From a virus, in IMG/VR virus record IMGVR_UViG_3300028837_001734, positions 1 to 64,000 of that record: a DNA stretch of 64,000 nucleotides, one strand, 5' to 3'. Positions 28,601 through 36,694 of the stretch are shown here, piece after piece. A program made the position numbers and the translations under genes. Positions within the stretch are counted from its first letter, which is position 1. Each line of letters begins with the position of its first letter. The notes beneath the pieces were generated by a model, which saw only the letters and a program-made list of their open reading frames with translations, did not search any database and was not told the DNA's origin.

Positions 28601-30709
28601 AACACCTGCGGCACCTTGAATATCTTTTATAAATGCATCACTAAAATCATTAATAGCATTACTAAGACCACCAGCTTCATCAACGTCAATTGGAGTAAGT
28701 TCTATACTCTTAACTCTTTCAATCATTGCATCTTCAATTTGCTTGATATCAAAATCTACAGCTTTTTTACCTGCATAAGCCAATGCACCAAAAGCAGCAG
28801 TTACACCGGCAGCAGCAAGACCAACCGGTCCAAGGAAACCAGCTAAAGAAGCGAACAATCCTTGAAGACTTTTACCAGAAATTAACGCCGCAGCTCCGAC
28901 GATTACAACAGCAGCCTTAGCGAATTCTGCAGCCATAATACCAGCAGAACCACCAGTCTCTTCAAACTTAGTACTAAGAGCATCAGCAGCAACAAATAAC
29001 CCAGTCAAAGCAGCCATTTGTGCTATTTGATTACCAGCTACTGCTTTAGCCCCACCAGCCAATCTAGCACCAGCTCCAGCCGCAGCAGCCTGACCAACAC
29101 CTAAACCAACTCCACCGCCAAGTCTATTTTGTACTCGTTGTCTTGCTGAAACACCAGCCGCACCACCTGCACCAGCACCAAGACCACCAGTTAAACCAGC
29201 CATTAATTGTGGCAAACCAACCGTTGATGCAGTAAGAAACGCCATAGCCTTACCAACACCAGTAGCAGCCAAAGCCAAAGCTTTCATACCAGCAGTGAAT
29301 CCAATAACGGCAGTCAAAGCAGGAATAACAGGTTTAATGAAATCCAACATTGTAACAAAAGCATGACCAGCTTGTGTTGCACTTTGAATAAGAGGAATAA
29401 ACAATGGTTCAGCCAATGTTTGCACTAACCTATTAAATTCCTGTCCAAGAATATTTAATTGAGCTTGTAGACCAGATAAACCTTCTTCTGCCACCCTTCC
29501 AAATTCACCAGCAGAATCACCAGCAGTGATTAATGCATTATCAAGCGTGTCTATATTGGTGGACAATGCAGCAAGACGACTAAATTGTCTTCTACCACCC
29601 AATTGAGTAAGAATAGCAACTCTATCTTGAACATTAGTTATATCTTTTAATGCATCAGCTATTCTCCTAAAACCTTCTATTGCACCAACAAACTGACCTT
29701 CTTCAACAAGTTTAATACCTTTGCCTGTTAGAAAATCAATAATTTTAGGATCAGCCAGACGAGAAGAAATAGTCTTGAAGAACGTACCAACCGTAGAAGC
29801 ACTTTCTCTTGTAGCTTGTCTAACAGTTGTAAAAGCAGCAGCAAATTCCCTAAAAGTACCACCAATAGCTTCAAAAGCAGCACCACCACGAGCAACACCA
29901 ATAGCAATATCCTCGGCAGAAGCTGCATATTTATTGGATAAAGCCGTCATTACATCGAGTATCTCTTCTGTTTTTAAACCCTCTTTATTAAACTGGTTAA
30001 TAGCTGCAATGGTACCCTCAACTGCAGTGCTAACATTCTCAAACGAAGGAGTTAATGGAACTTTAGCTAATGCCCCCAACGCTTCATTAAGTTGCTCTCC
30101 ACGGAAACCAGCCTGAGCCATAGTTTTACTAATACCAGCCAATTCTGATGCTGATGTACCAGTAGCAGTAGAAAGATTTAAAATGGTATCCCTAAGACCA
30201 GAGACTTCATCTGTAGTCTGACCCATAATCTGTCGTAGTTTAAGGATAGCCCCATCGAATTCGATAACAGCAGCAGTAGCCTTACTAAGACCACCAAGAG
30301 CAGCAAATGGAACAACGGTAGCAGTTAAGAATGCAGCATATCGTTTAGCAGCCAAACCAACTGAATGACCAAAGTCATCTGCAGCTTTAGCTCCTCTTCT
30401 TTGAGCACCGGCAGCTTGATTAACAGCAGAAGAAGCTTTTTTAGAAGTAGCAGCTAATTTTGTATTAGCTTTGGATACCTTTTCAATAGCCGCAGCTTGG
30501 GTAGTAGCAGCAACAGCGACATTTTTCGCAGCAGATACGGCTGCTCCAGCACTACCGGCAGCAGCAACACCACCAACTGCACCAGCAACCCCACCAGCTC
30601 CACCAACACTAGCAGAACCGATCGCACTAGTGATAGCAGTTTGGACTTGTTTAAGACCAACTATATCTTTAATACGAAGATTGACATCTAATACAAACGG
30701 TGCAGCCAC
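25607..30709 (-). CDS. tail tape-measure protein
   Basis: 1700 residues, starting with GTG after AGGAG. An Ala/Gly-rich N-terminus (30-80) is followed by a helical core typical of TP901-type tape measures, including QLGGRRQFSRLAAL. A cluster of hydrophobic segments lies at about 560-660 (AAVVIVGAAALISG, LAAAGVTAAFGALAYAG). The rest is long coiled-coil helices up to a Gln/Glu-rich region near residues 1520-1620. By the length rule for tape measures this implies a long tail, near 250 nm. Gene order (assembly proteins, tape measure, distal tail) agrees. Confidence 0.9.
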   Translation of the reverse strand: MAAPFVLDVNLRIKDIVGLKQVQTAITSAIGSASVGGAGGVAGAVGGVAAAGSAGAAVSAAKNVAVAATTQAAAIEKVSKANTKLAATSKKASSAVNQAAGAQRRGAKAADDFGHSVGLAAKRYAAFLTATVVPFAALGGLSKATAAVIEFDGAILKLRQIMGQTTDEVSGLRDTILNLSTATGTSASELAGISKTMAQAGFRGEQLNEALGALAKVPLTPSFENVSTAVEGTIAAINQFNKEGLKTEEILDVMTALSNKYAASAEDIAIGVARGGAAFEAIGGTFREFAAAFTTVRQATRESASTVGTFFKTISSRLADPKIIDFLTGKGIKLVEEGQFVGAIEGFRRIADALKDITNVQDRVAILTQLGGRRQFSRLAALSTNIDTLDNALITAGDSAGEFGRVAEEGLSGLQAQLNILGQEFNRLVQTLAEPLFIPLIQSATQAGHAFVTMLDFIKPVIPALTAVIGFTAGMKALALAATGVGKAMAFLTASTVGLPQLMAGLTGGLGAGAGGAAGVSARQRVQNRLGGGVGLGVGQAAAAGAGARLAGGAKAVAGNQIAQMAALTGLFVAADALSTKFEETGGSAGIMAAEFAKAAVVIVGAAALISGKSLQGLFASLAGFLGPVGLAAAGVTAAFGALAYAGKKAVDFDIKQIEDAMIERVKSIELTPIDVDEAGGLSNAINDFSDAFIKDIQGAAGVLDESFWGRVGTKISKIFDLDFAGVFTGPIIDEGRAREMIETMIGANPERFNQIMAAAIEQFGVAGLEAGLVDIGIADLFKDVEDPTYAANLFTDVIIKMAGGLREIAKQIPAAGIPSELDRLATAAEKVTDDISKIHVPVRLSGELETLSEAVSRAAASIQTNVDTFDAISQTVGGDIGLPSFDTEWDLSAIEELARAGRIGEVLDLSQFEDIAGATTNLAQVGDALDLFFQSLIKSEAASADFAKLEDIKVSPIEIMDEYIAKFIDEYPDKIPPQAIEAFRVAAATLGTNLQTAIIDSSGNLVPKEERIAEALKSVLGQQTPFTDAAIKVYKQWLDAQSQQIKLRLEGFTLAADVDVRTAELGSTISRSFQKAYKNTGNEIDSFVTEAVSPLGTPFTLGSVSKFDRAMVNLARDTSIAENLLSQYDVQFRKFGEQSRRLSEQRRGLIPVEEGLEKATAETGVEVLRLQHAMELFEKVIEKAPESLRRIQEEYTKELGGEDVDITWIAKNAERTEREFDQMAEMLNRSRQKIEASVALDVGQVFEEPAMIFAKALRESSDAVKVWTAALTPADIERGLGGVDKSAIKDLTEPRKPQFDRGLAQSAVLGANIETSMGVLADTVRDYIVSEQRMYSPTLGLAEEEQKQVAAFEALTNSLYDVPQAVKDAGLSMNDLQEITQIAAKKLQEMSEATDAPEIDYLGAKYLTPDELAKSLMQVIQQPDILTDPQRAAEQLPIDLVNTLESISSQIRQPEVAEPAAPRVFENIEASATQIGQAANDTKIAADTMRVSTDTIGVASSDIITGGQDILLASQNFQDGASQLQAIIDVQKEAQAAQQEAAGDGSGGDVSGGGITTDAILALGEKVDGVKEAIQEQQKQEEEAQEEVKPIEIEGLTETTDALAANTEVASQTKEGMDELNKGMTQVADAMEEGVGIDVQTMSEIKVDVQGVADAAEQFTAEFEAVATRVVQEEIRVLLNELARRSGSTEMAGVFEGLA

Positions 30710-30722
30710 TTAGATCACGCTC

Positions 30723-31640
30723 CTATTTTTCCACCTTCTTCTTAACCCTTTTTCTGGTAGTTGTCTTTTTTGTTTTCTTTCGTTTAGCAATAGATATCTC
30801 ACCAATCCCAGCGACAACAACTGATTCACCAGTCTCATCATCTATAAATGGTTTAGCCATTTCTATTAATAGATTGCCTTTTTCATCAATAGCTCTACCA
30901 TGAGCGTCCACCATTTGACCACGTTGATCTAGGTAAACACCATCTTCATTGACAGATCTACCATTTTTATCTACAAACTCTCCTTTGTTATTAACAAACC
31001 TACCCTCATCATCAATCAAACCAGCTTCTTTAAGCCATCTCATCTCAAACATACTGATCTGTATATTTTCTTCAACATTGTAAACTATATTAGCTAATTC
31101 CTTAGCACCAGCCACAACAGCTTCTTCTGTCTGGCGATTAATATAGTCATCATGACCTCTAAGATATTGTGCACCAGTCTCAGCATTGACTAAACATTTG
31201 GTTAATAAAAATTCAAACCGAAAATTTTCTGCCTGAGCCTCAACAGTAGCAGAATCAAATTGTTGTCTTTTCTCATGGAGATCAAGAATAGCACGTCTTT
31301 TTTCTGACATTTCAATAGCTAATTGACGTGCTTCAGATATCTTCATTCCACCCTTTTTGAGTTGCAATTCTGCTGCACGGATTTCTAGGGATAGTGCTTC
31401 AACTTTTAAATTATCTCTCATTGTCCATATACCAGTTTTAGATAAATAATTTTCCAGTTCTGCTCGCAATAACAATCTCTGATCTGGAGATTCAGCTCCT
31501 TTCCTTATTAAAACAGATACTTTTAAATTATATGCTAAATTAGCATCTTGATTTAATCTATTAGTTGGTTTTATGATAGCTAATTTTATAGGCTTACCAT
31601 CTTTGTCAATAGTGTCAAAAGTTTTCCTATTACCATCCAT
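30723..31640 (-). CDS. putative tail assembly protein upstream of tape measure
   Basis: 305 residues. Residues 70-190 are helical. Residues 205-265 form a run of short acidic repeats built on D-x-x-G-x-x-V (IDDEGRFVNNKGEFVDKNGR and onward). The C-terminal 20 residues are strongly basic (KRKKTKKTTTRKRVKKK). It sits where tail assembly chaperones lie, and its start overlaps the upstream stop as TAATG. Confidence 0.5.
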   Translation of the reverse strand: MDGNRKTFDTIDKDGKPIKLAIIKPTNRLNQDANLAYNLKVSVLIRKGAESPDQRLLLRAELENYLSKTGIWTMRDNLKVEALSLEIRAAELQLKKGGMKISEARQLAIEMSEKRRAILDLHEKRQQFDSATVEAQAENFRFEFLLTKCLVNAETGAQYLRGHDDYINRQTEEAVVAGAKELANIVYNVEENIQISMFEMRWLKEAGLIDDEGRFVNNKGEFVDKNGRSVNEDGVYLDQRGQMVDAHGRAIDEKGNLLIEMAKPFIDDETGESVVVAGIGEISIAKRKKTKKTTTRKRVKKKVEK

Positions 31641-31996
31641 TATTTTCCTCCCAATTCAAATTTATATCCTTCAAAATTGATACTATGCAGATCAATTTCC
31701 ATGACCAAAGCACGTGATTGAGTATTACCTTTATCTAAAATGTGCTTTCTAACCTGTTCCCATCTTTGTCTATTAGCCAATTGTGCTGGCGTTAATTCTC
31801 CATCGGGTAATCCATGTCCCCAAACATCTAAACCAAATACATTTTCAAATTCTGCTAGCGCAGATATAAAACATGTCCTAAACTTTTTGGTAGCTATTTT
31901 CTTTAGACGTTCTTTCGAATCATGTGCAATACGACTTTTGGATTCCTGTCTCGATGCATTACGAAGTTGCACTAATTTACGTTCAGTATCACTCAT
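31640..31996 (-). CDS. small protein, candidate tail assembly chaperone
   Basis: 118 residues, basic N-terminal helix (QLRNASRQESKSRIAHDSKE) then TPAQLANRQRWEQVRKHI. The final codons GGA-AAA-TAA meet the next gene's ATG. A -1 slip on AAAA would fuse the two frames, as in lambda-type tail chaperones, but simple TAATG coupling, common in this genome, is equally possible. Confidence 0.5.
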   Translation of the reverse strand: MSDTERKLVQLRNASRQESKSRIAHDSKERLKKIATKKFRTCFISALAEFENVFGLDVWGHGLPDGELTPAQLANRQRWEQVRKHILDKGNTQSRALVMEIDLHSINFEGYKFELGGK

Positions 31997-32004
31997 GACA
32001 TTCC

Positions 32005-33090
32005 CTATCTTTGGTTAATACTTTTAACGTGAGTTTTTCTCATGTCCATAAATTGTGATTTCATTTCCCTTTGGGAATCTGGCATATTTTGTTCTGCGAC
32101 ATTGCCATGTTTTTGTAATAGTTGTTGTTTTGCACGTATCTTAGCTCTGCTAGTTGGATCATTCATATCATACACTTTTTTAGCACCATCTTGATCAGAC
32201 ATAACAAAAACCTCATTACGACCGTTCTTTTTACCTTTTGGTAAATCTTGTATTTTTTGAGATTTATCTTTAATCTTTTCACCTTGACGAATAAACCAAG
32301 AATCCAATAAATCATCATCATTAATAATATCTTCCGATGGTCTCTCATAAGCAGAATAAACGGAATCGTATAGAGAAGACCAATGAGCTAATTCTCTTTG
32401 ATTATAAGACCAAGATACAATAGAACCATCGAATAATACTCCATTATGTTTAGCCGTATCCCAATAAACTCTCCATTGTTGTGATCGGGCAAGTTCTCTG
32501 ATAACAGAAGTAGCTATTCTAGACCTATAGAAATATATCTCACACAATTGCATTATTAAATTACTATTATCACCTTGCTCAAATTCTGCTTCAGTTGGCC
32601 AAAGCAATTCTCCATCTAATTTCTCTGTTATTCGTCCTACGGTGAAACGTTGTTGATGAAGAATAGCATTAGCTTCTGCGCTTATTTGTGTCAAATTATT
32701 TCTACGAGATAATCTTTCTATTAAAGCTTTTTCTGCATTGCGAAGCATTTTTCTAGCTTGTTCTAATTTCGTTGTATTAAATACAAAATCCAATAATCCA
32801 CGACGTATTGTGTGAATATCTTGTTTAAGCCCTTCGATTTCAAATTCTAATTGTTCACTCCATTGACCAAGATTAATCAAACTACAAATAACATCATTCT
32901 CTGATAATAATCCTAAAAGAATACCATAATCATATTGAGTGTCATAAATAGATGCTGCACGGACTTGCTCATCTGGTGTGGGAGGACGCAAAAAGAGTTG
33001 AATCAATTGGCCATCCTGTATGTTTATAGTTGCTAAAATTTTATTACAACTTATCTTAGCGATAAGTCGCTCCTTTTCAGCCATATTCAT
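32005..33090 (-). CDS. tail-region protein of unknown function
   Basis: 361 residues. ATG 33090 is preferred because GGAAGG lies 7 nt upstream and promoter P4 lies just beyond; the longer frame back to 33159 would run through the promoter. The middle is helical with QLEFEIEGLKQDIHTIRRGL. The C-terminal 70 residues are charged and resemble a disordered tail. Position between an abundant structural gene and the tape measure suggests a tail assembly role. Confidence 0.55.
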   Translation of the reverse strand: MNMAEKERLIAKISCNKILATINIQDGQLIQLFLRPPTPDEQVRAASIYDTQYDYGILLGLLSENDVICSLINLGQWSEQLEFEIEGLKQDIHTIRRGLLDFVFNTTKLEQARKMLRNAEKALIERLSRRNNLTQISAEANAILHQQRFTVGRITEKLDGELLWPTEAEFEQGDNSNLIMQLCEIYFYRSRIATSVIRELARSQQWRVYWDTAKHNGVLFDGSIVSWSYNQRELAHWSSLYDSVYSAYERPSEDIINDDDLLDSWFIRQGEKIKDKSQKIQDLPKGKKNGRNEVFVMSDQDGAKKVYDMNDPTSRAKIRAKQQLLQKHGNVAEQNMPDSQREMKSQFMDMRKTHVKSINQR

Positions 33091-33151
33091 AACATACCTT
33101 CCCAGTCCCAAAATCAAAGTGGTACTGACTATCCATATCCTATCCCTATCA

Positions 33152-33162
33152 TTATACACATT
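33152..33162 (-). promoter_or_regulatory. late promoter motif GTGTATAAT (P4)
   Basis: Minus-strand AATGTGTATAATGATAG, 62 nt upstream of the 33090 start and directly after the terminator at 33168-33198. Confidence 0.65.
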
Positions 33163-33167
33163 GTCAA

Positions 33168-33198
33168 TAAAAAGGCCGCAGGCATGAAGCCTACGGCC
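33168..33198 (-). terminator. intrinsic terminator after the 33231 gene
   Basis: Ten-pair stem GGCCGTAGGC / GCCTGCGGCC with one mismatch, five-base loop, followed on the minus strand by TTTTTATT. Confidence 0.85.
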
Positions 33199-33230
33199 AA
33201 GTAGAGGGAAGTAATGATGTCAGAAATTCA

Positions 33231-33785
33231 TTAGAAGTATCTTTGTTCCTTCAGATTTGTTGGCAGACATTCCACAATCGCCAAAAGTTCTACAGGAGTT
33301 GAACCGTTGACCCCAACAGCATCTTCAGCCTGGACAGACAGGGTTGTTCTCAGTGACCCACCCTTTGGAACCGAAACATATGTTGTATCCATAGCCACAC
33401 CAGTTGTGCTGACATAACCAGATTGCGAAGGAGCTTTGAATAGTAGTGTGTCAGTATTTGAAACAACACCAGACAAATTCACACTAACAACATTATCCCA
33501 GGCTGCAGTAGTTGGAGCAGCAGGAGAAGCGTCAACTTCATCAGAACTCTGTAGAGCGACTGTGAAATTAGAACCACCACCGTCGAAACCAGACCCAACC
33601 ACAGAAGTACTATGAACCTCAAATCCTATAACATCTACATTAAATGGACAATCTTTGCTGAAAAATGTCTCTGTGTCGGTCACTGCAGAACCAGATACAG
33701 CAGTAGCTGATAATGTTTTGTACACCTTAAATGTTTTCGGTGTCGGATTAAGATTTGCTCCAAAATTGTCGGTCACTAGAGTCAT
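33231..33785 (-). CDS. abundant structural protein candidate
   Basis: 184 residues, Val/Ser/Thr-rich beta protein with few lysines. It is transcribed as a single gene between promoter P5 and a strong terminator and has an excellent ribosome site (GGAGGTAACGCC), the arrangement expected for a major virion protein. It could be a tail tube, decoration or minor capsid protein; sequence alone does not decide. Confidence 0.6.
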   Translation of the reverse strand: MTLVTDNFGANLNPTPKTFKVYKTLSATAVSGSAVTDTETFFSKDCPFNVDVIGFEVHSTSVVGSGFDGGGSNFTVALQSSDEVDASPAAPTTAAWDNVVSVNLSGVVSNTDTLLFKAPSQSGYVSTTGVAMDTTYVSVPKGGSLRTTLSVQAEDAVGVNGSTPVELLAIVECLPTNLKEQRYF

Positions 33786-33866
33786 GGCGTTACCTCCATT
33801 AAAAGTAAGGCTGCAAAGATTCTAATCCTACGCAAGATTAAAGGCTAAGCAGATTCACCTAGAAGT

Positions 33867-33877
33867 TTATACACCAA
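33867..33877 (-). promoter_or_regulatory. late promoter motif GTGTATAAA (P5)
   Basis: Minus-strand TTTGGTGTATAAACTTC, 82 nt upstream of the 33785 start. Confidence 0.65.
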
Positions 33878-33924
33878 AAAATGCCAGACGCATAAGATAT
33901 AATGAGATTTACTGCCTGATATGA

Positions 33925-34380
33925 TTAATTAGGGAAATTGATATGTGCAAATTCTCCAAAATATTGTTTAGCAGCCGAATCATATGCTTTTGCCGCATCC
34001 TGTTCTTGCAAAAAATATCCTAAATGTTTCTTCTTACCATTGATGCGGATGGCAGCGTGCCATTTGCTGTTATATTTATTAAAGCAGACACCCTTAAACC
34101 TAGAAGTTCTTTTTTGTGTTAGATGTAAGTTGGCCATATTTTGTGATCTAGTGGCTATCCTTAAATTACAACGACGATTATCACACCCGTTATTGTTAAT
34201 ATGATCAATTTCAAGCCCATTTGGATTATTCATTAAAAAACGATGCATGGATTGTTTTTTCCCATCAATTTTTGCCCATGCATAGCCGTTAGAGTAACAC
34301 CACGATCTAACAATCAAATTGCTGTAATCCATGTCGTCGACTATCGCAACTTTCCCTTGTGTTAATGGTATAGTTTGCAT
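33925..34380 (-). CDS. HNH endonuclease with AP2 DNA-binding domain
   Basis: 151 residues. N-terminal 40 residues, then the HNH core (MHRFLMNN, LEIDHINNNGCDNRRCNLRI, SQNMANLH), followed by an AP2-like domain (SRFKGVCFNKYNSKWHAAI ... KHLGYF, AAKAYD). This is the classical free-standing phage homing endonuclease layout. It lies between tRNA-Gln and a structural transcription unit, with a weak ribosome site, so it looks like an insertion. Confidence 0.85.
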   Translation of the reverse strand: MQTIPLTQGKVAIVDDMDYSNLIVRSWCYSNGYAWAKIDGKKQSMHRFLMNNPNGLEIDHINNNGCDNRRCNLRIATRSQNMANLHLTQKRTSRFKGVCFNKYNSKWHAAIRINGKKKHLGYFLQEQDAAKAYDSAAKQYFGEFAHINFPN

Positions 34381-34436
34381 AATAAAATTCGAGCCCTATT
34401 CCTGGAGAGCTACTCATCGCCATGCACTGTTCAAAT

Positions 34437-34510
34437 CAGGCCGGGCAGGACTCGAACCTGCAAGCATCCTGGATCAAAACCAGACGTTCTGCCAATTGAA
34501 CTACCAGCCC
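34437..34510 (-). tRNA. tRNA-Gln (TTG)
   Basis: 74 nt cloverleaf. Acceptor GGGCTGG with CCGGCCT, anticodon stem CTGG/CCAG with loop TTTTGAT (anticodon TTG), T-arm GCAGG-TTCGAGT-CCTGC. CCA not encoded. Confidence 0.85.
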
Positions 34511-34541
34511 ACTGCAAAGTCATTTTTTATAGGATTCTAGT

Positions 34542-34799
34542 TTACTCTGCGTCTATTTTTAGACCAAGATTTCGAGCAATCTCGATAATCGCCTGACGGA
34601 AATCTTTGGTACGACCAGCCTTTATATCTTCCATGCTTTTTTCCAACAGATGTAAACTCTGTCTCATTTCTTCGTCTTGCATAAATTTCTCAAGACAATC
34701 TACACATCTGGTAGCTTCATATGGTTTTCTACCTGGACAATCAATTCCGGATCTTTTACGACATTCAAAACAAAGAATTCCAGTTTCTTTCTCTATCAT
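34542..34799 (-). CDS. small zinc-finger-like protein
   Basis: 85 residues. Two cysteine pairs in the first half (CFEC ... CVDC, with an additional C at 21) suggest a zinc ribbon. The C-terminal half is a helix. Start overlaps the upstream stop by ATGA-type coupling. Function unknown. Confidence 0.55.
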   Translation of the reverse strand: MIEKETGILCFECRKRSGIDCPGRKPYEATRCVDCLEKFMQDEEMRQSLHLLEKSMEDIKAGRTKDFRQAIIEIARNLGLKIDAE

Positions 34800-35023
34800 A
34801 AGATTTCCAATTCCTCTAATTCTATTTTATCTAGGGCCAACTGTGTATTGATAACTATTGCCATAGCCTGTATTGCTCCTCTGTCTATATCAATATTAAT
34901 ATCGCCATCGACCAATCTACGAGCCTGGTCACTCATATTTGCACCAATACCCCAAGCGTCTTTCAGTTTCTTTAAGTAATCATCCCTATGTTTTATTAAC
35001 AGTACCTTATTTTTTATATCCAT
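34796..35023 (-). CDS. hypothetical protein
   Basis: 75 residues, mostly helical, no motif recognised. Ribosome site AGGATAACACA. Coupled by overlap to the zinc-finger-like gene. Confidence 0.5.
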   Translation of the reverse strand: MDIKNKVLLIKHRDDYLKKLKDAWGIGANMSDQARRLVDGDINIDIDRGAIQAMAIVINTQLALDKIELEELEIL

Positions 35024-35041
35024 TGTGTTATCCTATTTTAA

Positions 35042-35112
35042 TACCAACGACAGGAATCGAACCTGTACTTCCTGGTCCACAGCCAAGCGTTCTTCCGTTA
35101 AACTACGTCGGC
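35042..35112 (-). tRNA. tRNA-His (GTG)
   Basis: 71 nt. Acceptor GCCGACG with CGTTGGT, anticodon stem CTTGG/CCAGG with loop CTGTGGA (anticodon GTG), T-arm ACAGG-TTCGATT-CCTGT. The base before position 1 is A and the discriminator is A, so the usual G-1:C73 identity pair of bacterial tRNA-His is not encoded. Confidence 0.8.
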
Positions 35113-35334
35113 TTCTGTTATCAAAGCTTCTAATGTCTCAAGAGTAGCACGAGAAACAACAACCATTGGGCCTTTCCCATGAGTATAATCAGCGGCAGTC
35201 AATAAACCACGAACTACGTCTCTCATAGCTTCTGCAGATTCGTGCATTTTACAAAATGTCAAGAAATCAAAACCATCACTGGTAAAACCACAGTGACATC
35301 CACAATCTTTTTCGTGTGTAATTTCAATGCTCAT
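35098..35334 (-). CDS. hypothetical protein overlapping tRNA-His
   Basis: 78 residues with a CGCHC cluster near the N-terminus and later a single FCKMHES element, possibly metal binding. ATG 35334 has a GGAAGAGG ribosome site; the longer frame would need TTG. The stop codon lies inside the 5' part of tRNA-His. No family recognised. Confidence 0.5.
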   Translation of the reverse strand: MSIEITHEKDCGCHCGFTSDGFDFLTFCKMHESAEAMRDVVRGLLTAADYTHGKGPMVVVSRATLETLEALITEADVV

Positions 35335-35575
35335 CACCGCCTCTTCCAACTACTAATACATCATTTTTACCTAGCGAACAAATAGAGTGAGCACCGTTTT
35401 CATGTAGTGTCCACAAATGAATCACCCTATTATTAGTAGGACATGGTATAGTAAACCAACTCCTACCATTAAGGATCGCATGTGTCTTTTCTAAACATTG
35501 CAATCTCTTTATCTGGAATTCCTGATCTTTGATGATTTTTTGTGCCCATTTAGGTAGTTTTTTTACATCGTGCAT
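35324..35575 (-). CDS. hypothetical protein
   Basis: 83 residues, starting in a TGATG overlap with the preceding gene's stop. Basic helical N-terminus (LPKWAQKIIKDQEFQIKRLQ) and a beta-rich end. This N-terminal helix pattern is common in small phage accessory proteins. Function unknown. Confidence 0.55.
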   Translation of the reverse strand: MHDVKKLPKWAQKIIKDQEFQIKRLQCLEKTHAILNGRSWFTIPCPTNNRVIHLWTLHENGAHSICSLGKNDVLVVGRGGDEH

Positions 35576-36051
35576 CAGTCGCTCACACAAAATTCTGGAC
35601 AATCAAATCTCATTTCCAAACCATACATCTTCATGTGTAGCTTACCTCTGACACCACGTTCTAGTAATACTTCTATGAAGCTGTCATCACCATCTGGGTA
35701 CACCATAGAATCATACATAAGATTAGCGGCTAGCCTGACTTCAGCATGATGATCGAAACAAATAATCTTTGGTCTTCGTCCGTACTTTTCATGGAACTTT
35801 AATATCATCCTCTGTATTGTATGTCTGATGTTGGCACGACCGAATCTACGGAGCAATGATTCATCTTCTCTCATTACCTGAGCAGCTATATGTTGTTGAC
35901 GATCAAAATTATCCATAGCCTTTTGCATATCTTGTCCTACTGCCTCCCAATCCTTATAAGCCAATGGACAAATATCATACACGCATTCACATTCTTTACC
36001 ACAATCTTCACATTGCTGAAATTCTCGTTTTCCTAATTCATTTTCGCACAT
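35575..36051 (-). CDS. hypothetical Cys-rich accessory protein
   Basis: 158 residues. The N-terminal 30 residues hold CEDC, CEC and a further C, a possible zinc site; the rest is alpha/beta. Good ribosome site AAGGAG. Function unknown. Confidence 0.55.
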   Translation of the reverse strand: MCENELGKREFQQCEDCGKECECVYDICPLAYKDWEAVGQDMQKAMDNFDRQQHIAAQVMREDESLLRRFGRANIRHTIQRMILKFHEKYGRRPKIICFDHHAEVRLAANLMYDSMVYPDGDDSFIEVLLERGVRGKLHMKMYGLEMRFDCPEFCVSD

Positions 36052-36055
36052 AAAT

Positions 36056-36103
36056 CTACTCCTTAGGAAACTTCCGTGGTTTCGGACAATTTCTAATTTT
36101 CAT
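36056..36103 (-). CDS. possible 15-residue basic peptide
   Basis: ATG 36103 follows GGGGAAAAGA at 3-4 nt and reads MKIRNCPKPRKFPKE. It overlaps the preceding stop. Too short to prove; its end supplies the AAGGAG of the next gene, so it may be chance. Confidence 0.2.
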   Translation of the reverse strand: MKIRNCPKPRKFPKE

Positions 36104-36191
36104 CTTCTTTTCCCCAGTAAAAAGAGTCAAGATAGGCATCGATAATCCATACTAAAACTAATGGTCCAAAACCAATAACCCATACCATCAT
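36093..36191 (-). CDS. small single-pass membrane protein
   Basis: 32 residues: a hydrophobic segment VWVIGFGPLVLVWII followed by an acidic tail. Its ATG overlaps the TGA of the upstream gene, implying translational coupling. Confidence 0.45.
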   Translation of the reverse strand: MMVWVIGFGPLVLVWIIDAYLDSFYWGKEDEN

Positions 36192-36481
36192 TCTGTAACT
36201 CTACTAATACCATCCTTAGTTTTTATCTTAGCAACTCTAAATCCTAAAATCCTATCATCTTGTTCGTTCATGAGCATCTGGATAACATTTTCCCTATCAC
36301 TAACAAGACCATTCAATAAGCCTATTAACCTTAATCTACCATCCATCGTAACTTGAACTGTAGGATGATCAATCATTTCTTGATCTGCGTGAATAGAAAT
36401 ATTAAGCAACATCTTATTAACAGTTTCTTCATCCTGATCTAATGCACTATTCAGAAAAGCTACCACTTGATTCATTGTCAT
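36188..36481 (-). CDS. hypothetical protein
   Basis: 97 residues, acidic helical protein. ATG 36481 has GGGAG nine bases upstream and is preferred to the longer frame from 36511. No family recognised. Confidence 0.5.
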   Translation of the reverse strand: MTMNQVVAFLNSALDQDEETVNKMLLNISIHADQEMIDHPTVQVTMDGRLRLIGLLNGLVSDRENVIQMLMNEQDDRILGFRVAKIKTKDGISRVTE

Positions 36482-36507
36482 TTTAAGAACTCCCAATAAT
36501 TTCAGTT

Positions 36508-36681
36508 TCAATAAAGCGTTTCCTCTTCTAATCCTATATCTAAAGCTATCCTTCTAGCTAATAAATCAGCACCTTTACAACCTCCTTCTATAATTATAGC
36601 ATCTTTCGGAAGTCTACGCAACCTATCTTCGATGGTTTTTATGTTTAACCACCTTCTGTCACCACAAACAATTACTTTCAT
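36508..36681 (-). CDS. DUF2493/SLOG-like protein, short form
   Basis: 57 residues matching the N-terminal half of DUF2493 (YspA-type, SLOG nucleotide-binding fold): VIVCGDRRWLN, then IIIEGGCKGADLLARRIA. Family members are normally about 130 residues with a following DWxxxGxxAGPxRN block, absent here. The reading frame extends upstream only through adapter sequence (36695-36770), so its true start is ATG 36681. Confidence 0.65.
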   Translation of the reverse strand: MKVIVCGDRRWLNIKTIEDRLRRLPKDAIIIEGGCKGADLLARRIALDIGLEEETLY

Positions 36682-36694
36682 ATTAATTCCACAC

